Assembly: GCF_042752395.1 (NCBI RefSeq)
Contig: NZ_JBHYXZ010000005.1
Location: forward strand, 1-64,000
Source of the DNA: Actinosynnema sp042752395
GTDB taxonomy: Bacteria > Actinomycetota > Actinomycetes > Mycobacteriales > Pseudonocardiaceae
Direction of reading: 5' to 3'
DNA length: 64,000 nucleotides
Position numbers and translations under genes: made by a program. Positions within the stretch are counted from its first letter, which is position 1. Each line of letters opens with the position of its first letter. Below the pieces are notes generated by a model that saw only the letters and a list, made by a program, of their open reading frames with translations, searched no databases and was not told the origin of the DNA. Shown here piece after piece: positions 59,285-64,000 of this stretch.

Positions 59285-59760
59285 TCGGCACCCCCCGCGA
59301 GGGTGGTCCGCCGGGCGGCGTCGCGCACGGCGCGGACGATGTTCTGGTAGCCGGTGCAGCGGCAGAGGTTGCCCTCCAGGCCGTGCCGCACCTCGTCCTC
59401 GTCGGGGTCGGGGTTGTCCCCGAGCAGGTCGATGGCCTGCATGATCATGCCGGGGGTGCAGAACCCGCACTGGAGCGCGTGGTTCTCGTGGAACGCCTGC
59501 TGGACGGGGTGCAGCTCGCCGTCGCGGGCCAGTCCTTCGATCGTGGTGACCTCGCGGCCGTCGGCCTGCACCGCGAGGACGGAGCAGGACTTCACGCTGC
59601 GCCCGTCGAGGTGCACCGTGCACGCGCCGCAGTTGCTGGTGTCGCAGCCCACGACGGTGCCGGTCTTGCCGAGTCGTTCGCGGAGGTGGTGGACCAGCAG
59701 GGTGCGCGGTTCCACCTCGTCGCTGTAGGCCACGCCGTCGACGGTGACCGTGATCCGCAT
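59281..59760 (-). CDS. coxS: 2x[2Fe-2S] small subunit of molybdenum hydroxylase (CoxS-like)
   Basis: 159 residues from ATG 59760 behind GGAGGG. Plant-type cluster Cys39, Cys44, Cys47 and Cys59 (CDTSNCGAC), second cluster Cys98, Cys101, Cys133 and Cys135 (CGFCTPGM, CRCTGY). Carries electrons from the molybdenum site to FAD. First structural gene, 69 bases after the XdhC-like gene. Confidence 0.95.
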   Translation of the reverse strand: MRITVTVDGVAYSDEVEPRTLLVHHLRERLGKTGTVVGCDTSNCGACTVHLDGRSVKSCSVLAVQADGREVTTIEGLARDGELHPVQQAFHENHALQCGFCTPGMIMQAIDLLGDNPDPDEDEVRHGLEGNLCRCTGYQNIVRAVRDAARRTTLAGGAE

Positions 59761-59829
59761 GAACCCTCCAAGTGTGGTGGTGATGGGGGCCACACCGAGC
59801 CTGCTCGTCGTTGTCGCGTCAAACAACCC

Positions 59830-60936
59830 TCACTTGTGGATGGCCCCGTCGGTGCTGGTCAGGCGGTCACCTCCCCCTCCCCAGCGCAGGGCGATGATCT
59901 CGGCCGCGATCGACACCGCCGTCTCCTCGGGGGTGCGCGCGCCGAGGTCCAGGCCGATCGGGGACGCGAGTCGGGCCGCTTCGTCCTCGGTGACGCCCGC
60001 CTCGCGCAGCCTGCGCAGCCGGTCGTCGTGGGTGCGGCGGGAGCCCATCGCGCCGACGTAGCCGATCTTGAGCCGCAGCGCGACCTCCAGCAGCGGCACG
60101 TCGAACTTGGGGTCGTGGGTGAGCACGGCGACCACGGTCCGCTCGTCCACCAGGCCCGCCTCGGCCTGGGCGGCGAGGTAGCGGTGGGGCCAGTCCACGA
60201 CCACCTCGGCGGCGTCGGGGAACCGGCTCTTGGTCGCGAACACGGGGCGCGCGTCGCACACCGTGACGTGGTAGCCGAGGAACGCGCCGAGCCGGGCGAC
60301 GGCGGCGGCGAAGTCGATCGCGCCGAACACCAGCATCCGGGGCGGCGGCTCGAACGAGTTCACGAACACCGCCATGCCCTCGCCGCGGCGCTGCCCGTCC
60401 GGGCCGTAGCGCAGGGTGCCGCTGCGGCCGGTGGCGAGCAGGCCGCGGGCGTCGTCGGTGATCGCGTCGCGGGCCCGCGCCGACGGCAGGTCGCCCGCGG
60501 CGCGGTCGGGCCAGACGACGACGCGCCGGCCCACCCACTCGGGGTGTTCCACGACCGTGGCGACGGCCACCGGCTCCTGCGCCCGCACCGACTCCAGCAC
60601 CTCGGGCAGCTCGGGAAACGTGGCGCGGCTGACCGCCTCCACGTAGACGTCGATGATGCCGCCGCAGGTCAGGCCGACCGCGAACGCGTCGTCGTCGCTC
60701 ACCCCGTACCGCTGGAGCACGGGCTCGCCGGAGCCGACGACCTCCCGCGCCAGCTCGTACACCGCGCCCTCGACGCAGCCGCCGGAGACGCTGCCGACGA
60801 CGGCACCGTCCGCGCCGACCAGCATCGCCGCGCCGGGCGGGCGCGGCGCGGAGCTGAACGTGGCGACGACCGTGCCGACGCCGACGGTCTCCCCCCGGTC
60901 CACGCGTTCGACCAGGTCGGCCAGGACATCACGCAA
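59830..60936 (-). CDS. XdhC/CoxI-family molybdenum hydroxylase maturation factor
   Basis: 368 residues. The start is a TTG at 60936: a full AGGAGGT lies 6 bases before it, inside the end of the previous gene; no better-placed ATG/GTG exists in frame. Motifs: GSVSGGCVEGAVYE (about 49), LTCGGIIDVYVE (about 88), Rossmann MLVFGAIDFAAAVARLG (about 214) and YVGAMGSRRTHDDRL (about 297). XdhC proteins load sulfurated Moco into hydroxylases of the xanthine oxidase family. Overlaps the VWA gene by 8 bases. Confidence 0.9.
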   Translation of the reverse strand: MRDVLADLVERVDRGETVGVGTVVATFSSAPRPPGAAMLVGADGAVVGSVSGGCVEGAVYELAREVVGSGEPVLQRYGVSDDDAFAVGLTCGGIIDVYVEAVSRATFPELPEVLESVRAQEPVAVATVVEHPEWVGRRVVVWPDRAAGDLPSARARDAITDDARGLLATGRSGTLRYGPDGQRRGEGMAVFVNSFEPPPRMLVFGAIDFAAAVARLGAFLGYHVTVCDARPVFATKSRFPDAAEVVVDWPHRYLAAQAEAGLVDERTVVAVLTHDPKFDVPLLEVALRLKIGYVGAMGSRRTHDDRLRRLREAGVTEDEAARLASPIGLDLGARTPEETAVSIAAEIIALRWGGGGDRLTSTDGAIHK

Positions 60937-62014
60937 GTCGGACCTCCTCCAGCAGGGCGTGCAGGGTGTCGAGGCTGTGCCCGGCGAGCAGCCGGTCCAG
61001 GTGCGGCAGGGCGGCGACGATGCCGGACTGCACCGGCTGGTAGCCGTCGTGGCCGGCGTGCGGGTTGACCCAGACGACCTTGTGCGCGAGGCGGCGCAGC
61101 CGGGCCGCCTGCTCGGCGAGCAGCGCGGTGTCGCCGCGTTCCCAGCCGTCCGAGCAGATGACGACGACGGCCCGGCGGGCCGCGCCGCGCTGCCCCCAGC
61201 GGTCCAGGAAGACCTTGATCGTCTCGCCGAGCCGGGTGCCGCCCTCGAAGTCGGGGACGGCGCGGGCGGCGGCGGCCAGCGCCTGCTCGGGGTCGCGGTG
61301 GCGGAGCTGGCGGGTGACGCGGGTCAGGCGGGTGCCGAGCGTGCAGACCTCGACGGGCATGCGACGGGCCACGACGTGCGCGAAGCGCAGGAGGGCGTCG
61401 GCGTAGGGCTTCATCGAGCCGGACACGTCGATCAGCAGCACGACCTTGCGCGGCCGGGTGGCGCGGCGGCGGTGGCGGGGCCGGGTCGGCTCGCCGGTGG
61501 CCAGCATGTCCCGGAGCGTGCGGCGCGGGTCCAGCACGCCCCGGCGGGCGGGGGTGCGGCGCAGCGCGCGCCGGGTGGGCGGCACGGGGTCGAGCGCGGC
61601 CAGCAGCTCGTCGAGGTGCCGCTTCTCGGCGGGGCTGAGGCCGGCGATGTCCCGGTGCCGGAGGACCTCGACGTCACCGGCGGCGACCTTGAGCACCTCG
61701 GACCGCCGCCCGCCCGTCCCGTCCCCGCCGCCGAGCGCGGCGAGCCGTCCGGGCCGCCGCGCGCGTGCCGCGGGCGACCGCCACCCCACCCCGCCGAACC
61801 AGGCCGCGAACGCCGCGTCGTAGCGGGGCAGGTCGTCGGGCTCGCCGCACAGCGTGACGCGGCCCGCCCAGTACACGTCCTCGGGCCGGGCGAGGTCGAG
61901 CAGCCCGACCGCGGCGACGAACGCGTGCACCCTCTCGGGCCCGCACGCCACGCCACCGTGCCGCAGCGCGCGGGCGAAACCCACGAGCCCGGTGGACGCC
62001 CCGGCTCCCGTCAT
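60929..62014 (-). CDS. VWA-domain CoxE-like maturation protein
   Basis: 361 residues from ATG 62014 (ATGA overlap). The N-terminal half is helical and basic; a von Willebrand A domain starts at VVLLIDVSGSMKPYADA (MIDAS D-x-S-x-S, about residue 200), followed by FEGGTRLGETI and VICSDGWERGD, which complete the metal site. With the MoxR ATPase it forms the CoxD/CoxE-type pair that, in Oligotropha, remodels the molybdenum site of the hydroxylase. Confidence 0.9.
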   Translation of the reverse strand: MTGAGASTGLVGFARALRHGGVACGPERVHAFVAAVGLLDLARPEDVYWAGRVTLCGEPDDLPRYDAAFAAWFGGVGWRSPAARARRPGRLAALGGGDGTGGRRSEVLKVAAGDVEVLRHRDIAGLSPAEKRHLDELLAALDPVPPTRRALRRTPARRGVLDPRRTLRDMLATGEPTRPRHRRRATRPRKVVLLIDVSGSMKPYADALLRFAHVVARRMPVEVCTLGTRLTRVTRQLRHRDPEQALAAAARAVPDFEGGTRLGETIKVFLDRWGQRGAARRAVVVICSDGWERGDTALLAEQAARLRRLAHKVVWVNPHAGHDGYQPVQSGIVAALPHLDRLLAGHSLDTLHALLEEVRLA

Positions 62015-62889
62015 CTCCCGATTGTGCCTTCGGCCACCCCGTCCAGCACACCGGCCGAAAGGGCGCGGCGGGCGTCCTCCCGGTACTTCAGCACCGCGCC
62101 GAGCGTGATCGCCGCCGTCTCCGCGTCCAGCTCGGCGCGGCCCAGGGTGAGCAGGGCCTCGGCCCAGTCCAGGGATTCCGCGACGCCCGGCGGTTTCAGC
62201 AGGTCCAGCTCCCGCAGCCGGCGCACGGCCGAGGCGACCTGGTGCGCCAGGCGCTCGGTGACGCCGGGCAGCCGGCGGCGCAGGATGGCGACCTCGCGGG
62301 GCAGGTCGGGGTGCTCCAGCCAGTGGTAGAGGCAGCGGCGCTTGAGGGCGTCGTGCACCTCGCGGGTGCGGTTGGAGGTGAGGACGACCAGCGGTGGTGT
62401 GGCCGCCGCGACGCGGCCCAGTTCGGGGATCGTGACGGCGTTCTCGGCCAGGATCTCCAGCAGGAACGCCTCGAACTCGTCGTCGGCCCGGTCGACCTCG
62501 TCCACGAGCAGCACGCACGGCGCGTCCTCCAGCGCCCGCAGGAGCGGGCGGGCGAGCAGGAACCGGCGCGTGTAGAGGGACGCCTCGGCCTGCCCGGCGT
62601 CCACCGGGCCGGCCGCTTCGAGCGCGCGCAGGTGCAGCAGCTGCCGCGGGAAGTCCCAGTCGTAGAGGGCCTGCGTGGCGTCGATGCCCTCGTGGCACTG
62701 GAGGCGGATCAGGGGCAGGTCGAGGGCTCGGGCGAGGGCGACCGCGAGGGACGTCTTGCCGGTGCCCGGCTCGCCCTCGCAGAACAGCGGGCGGTGCATC
62801 CGCAGGGCCAGGTAGGCGGCGGTGGCGATGCCCCGGTCGGGCAGGTAGCCGACCCGGTCCAGCCGTTCGGCGAGGTCGTCTGGCGTCAC
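62011..62889 (-). CDS. MoxR-type AAA+ ATPase (CoxD-like)
   Basis: 292 residues from GTG 62889, overlapping the AraC stop. Walker A CEGEPGTGKTSLA (about 38), Walker B LLVDEVDRAD (about 125), sensor 1 VVLTSNRTREVHDALKRRC, and a C-terminal lid. Acts with the VWA protein as a chaperone in hydroxylase maturation. The 4-base overlaps on both sides tie it to the regulator and the VWA gene. Confidence 0.92.
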   Translation of the reverse strand: MTPDDLAERLDRVGYLPDRGIATAAYLALRMHRPLFCEGEPGTGKTSLAVALARALDLPLIRLQCHEGIDATQALYDWDFPRQLLHLRALEAAGPVDAGQAEASLYTRRFLLARPLLRALEDAPCVLLVDEVDRADDEFEAFLLEILAENAVTIPELGRVAAATPPLVVLTSNRTREVHDALKRRCLYHWLEHPDLPREVAILRRRLPGVTERLAHQVASAVRRLRELDLLKPPGVAESLDWAEALLTLGRAELDAETAAITLGAVLKYREDARRALSAGVLDGVAEGTIGR

Positions 62890-63779
62890 GTCCCCGAGCC
62901 TAGGCGGCGGTAGCGGCCCGGCGCGGCGCCGTGGGCGCGCTTGAACGCGGCGGCGAACGCGAACTCCGAGGTGTAGCCGACGCGGCCGGCGATGGCGGCG
63001 AGCGGCGCGTCCGTGTCGCGCAGCAGCCGCGCGGCGGTGGTCATGCGCCACCACGTCAGGTAGGCGATCGGGGGTTGGCCGACCAGGGCGGTGAAGCGCT
63101 TGGCGAACGGGGCGCGCGACAGGCCGGACGCGGCGGCCAGGGCCGCGACCGTCCACGGGTGCGCGGGGTCGCGGTGCATGTGGTGCAACGCCGTGCCGAC
63201 GACGGGGTCGGTGAGGGCGGCGGCCCAGCCGGTGGTGTGCTCCCGACCGCTGAACCAGGCCCGCAGCAGGTAGAGCAGGAGGGTGTCGAGCAGGGCCGGG
63301 ACGAGGGCGTCCGAACCCGGCCGCGGGTGTTCCAGCTCGGCGGCGAGGAGGGTCGCGGCGGCGCGCGGCTCCGGGCCGGACACGAGCACGGTGTCGGGCA
63401 GGTCGCGCAGCAGCGGGTGGACGTCCGCCGGCTCGTACGCGCCGCACACCGTGACGGTGGTCGGGTCTGCGGGCACGGGGTGGTCGGCGGCGAAGCCCGG
63501 GGCGTTCGGGTCGCACGCCTCGCCGGCCGGCGGGGTGGTGGGGCTGTCCGCGAGCACGTGCCCCCGGCCGTCGGGCAGGAACACGACGTCGCCGGCGCGC
63601 AGCGCGACCGGCTCGGCGTGGTCGCGCAGCAGCCAGCACGTGCCCTCCAGCACGACCTGGAACCCCGACGCGCCGGGCACCGGCGCGAACCGCTGTGCCC
63701 ACGGCGCCTCCCACGCCACCCGCGCGGCGACGGGCCGCCCGGTGCGCATCACCGTGATCACGTCGCTCAGCACGTCCAC
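62886..63779 (-). CDS. AraC-family regulator with cupin-type N-terminal domain
   Basis: 297 residues from GTG 63779 (VDVLSDVITVMRTGRP), a typical opening for the AraC_binding/Cupin_6 type. Cupin region (about 20-170), then two helix-turn-helix motifs: WTVAALAAASGLSRAPFAKRF and DAPLAAIAGRVGYTSEFAFAAAFKR (quoted as two pieces: LAAIAGRVGYTSE, FAAAFKRAHG). GTGA overlap puts it in the same operon as the Cox-type genes, but these regulators usually control the divergent oxidoreductase, here at 63853. Substrate for either unknown. Confidence 0.88.
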   Translation of the reverse strand: MDVLSDVITVMRTGRPVAARVAWEAPWAQRFAPVPGASGFQVVLEGTCWLLRDHAEPVALRAGDVVFLPDGRGHVLADSPTTPPAGEACDPNAPGFAADHPVPADPTTVTVCGAYEPADVHPLLRDLPDTVLVSGPEPRAAATLLAAELEHPRPGSDALVPALLDTLLLYLLRAWFSGREHTTGWAAALTDPVVGTALHHMHRDPAHPWTVAALAAASGLSRAPFAKRFTALVGQPPIAYLTWWRMTTAARLLRDTDAPLAAIAGRVGYTSEFAFAAAFKRAHGAAPGRYRRLGSGT

Positions 63780-63852
63780 GAAGACGATTGAACATGATCG
63801 CGGGATCCGCGCGCATGGATCGTCTTCCGGGTGGCGCTTAGCGTTCGCCGAC

Positions 63853-64000
63853 ATGAGGAGCGCACGGATCCACGCGTACGGCGGGCCCGAGGTGATCGTG
63901 GTGGACGACGTCCCCATCCCGGAGCCCGGGCCCGGCCGGGTGCTGGTGCGGGTGGCCGCGACCTCCTTCAACCCGACGGAGGTCGCGGTGCGGGCCGGCC
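63853..64000 (+). CDS. Zinc-type alcohol dehydrogenase/quinone oxidoreductase, N-terminal part
   Basis: 49 codons from ATG 63853, cut by the window end. ARIHAYGGPEVIVVDDVPIPEPGPGRVLVRVAATSFNPTEV (in pieces: YGGPEVI, PIPEPGPGRVLVRV, SFNPTEV) is the typical medium-chain reductase opening. Divergent from the AraC gene, 73 bases between starts, a standard regulator-target pair. Ribosome site not clear. Confidence 0.75.
   Translation, partial: MRSARIHAYGGPEVIVVDDVPIPEPGPGRVLVRVAATSFNPTEVAVRAG

Noticed and set aside
1..64000. tRNA, rRNA, origin or complete prophage
   Set aside because: No tRNA cloverleaf with a T-loop GTTCRANYC in context, no rRNA sequence, no DnaA-box cluster and no phage structural genes were seen.

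Overview
The window is high-GC actinobacterial chromosome, most likely from a member of the Pseudonocardiales (Saccharothrix/Actinosynnema/Lentzea-like; this is inference). The reasons are GC-biased codon use, many GTG starts, a conservon signalling operon, XRE/DUF397 gene pairs, an Rpf resuscitation factor, and gene order that (from memory) matches the Mycobacterium tuberculosis Rv0861c-Rv0882 interval in reversed orientation. No rRNA, tRNA, CRISPR array or complete insertion sequence was recognised. Two short runs of N (9807-9815 and 37261-37270), each flanked by poly-C or poor sequence, mark assembly joins.

Layout: 0-5 kb holds a repeat element, two small membrane proteins and a heterodimeric ABC exporter. 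5-8.3 kb holds a DUF2537 membrane protein, a TrmH/SpoU RNA methyltransferase and a GCS2-type carboxylate-amine ligase. 8.3-10 kb is poor territory: a GC-rich minisatellite, a decayed ABC-F gene and an assembly join, ending at an IdeR-type iron box on a FetB-like permease gene. 10-22 kb holds a MarR/MFS pair, a NCS2 purine permease, DUF2530, a sacsin/Hsp90-ATPase-like protein, DUF3027, a glutaminyl cyclase lipoprotein, a PLP dehydratase, an MFS protein and a DUF2771 lipoprotein. 22-27.9 kb holds a cold-shock protein and small housekeeping genes. 28-33.6 kb holds molybdenum-cofactor genes (moaA-moaD on +; moaC-mog-moaE on -) arranged around an rpf gene with a structured leader, then malic enzyme. 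34-37 kb holds a secreted ricin-B-type lectin and the XPB-associated helicase domain protein. 37.6-44 kb is a complete conservon (cvnA-D) divergent from an orphan substrate-binding lipoprotein. 44-47.3 kb is a run of four paralogous membrane-anchored eight-cysteine proteins. 47.5-54 kb holds XPB helicase, an XRE/DUF397 pair, menC, a VapBC45-type toxin-antitoxin module flanked by a duplicated piece of menC, and an unassigned protein. 54-64 kb is a tightly overlapping operon for a form II CoxL-type molybdenum hydroxylase, headed by an AraC regulator and ending in a CapA-like lipoprotein, then a divergent partial oxidoreductase gene.

The molybdopterin genes can supply the cofactor needed by the CoxL-type hydroxylase encoded about 25 kb away, where XdhC, MoxR and VWA genes look like its maturation set. 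The most unusual sequence signals are: (1) a 134-bp palindromic element found twice, whose stem differences all preserve pairing as G-C/G-U on one strand and which is followed at both sites by an exact 22-bp-period tandem array; (2) the four eight-cysteine paralogs, each built from two copies of one cysteine pattern; (3) a 49-bp copy of the menC 3' end on the far side of the toxin-antitoxin module; (4) an apparent CTG start codon in a CTGA stop/start overlap for the CapA-like lipoprotein; and (5) at least twelve genes whose -10-like hexamer lies only 6-8 nt before the start codon, implying leaderless mRNAs.
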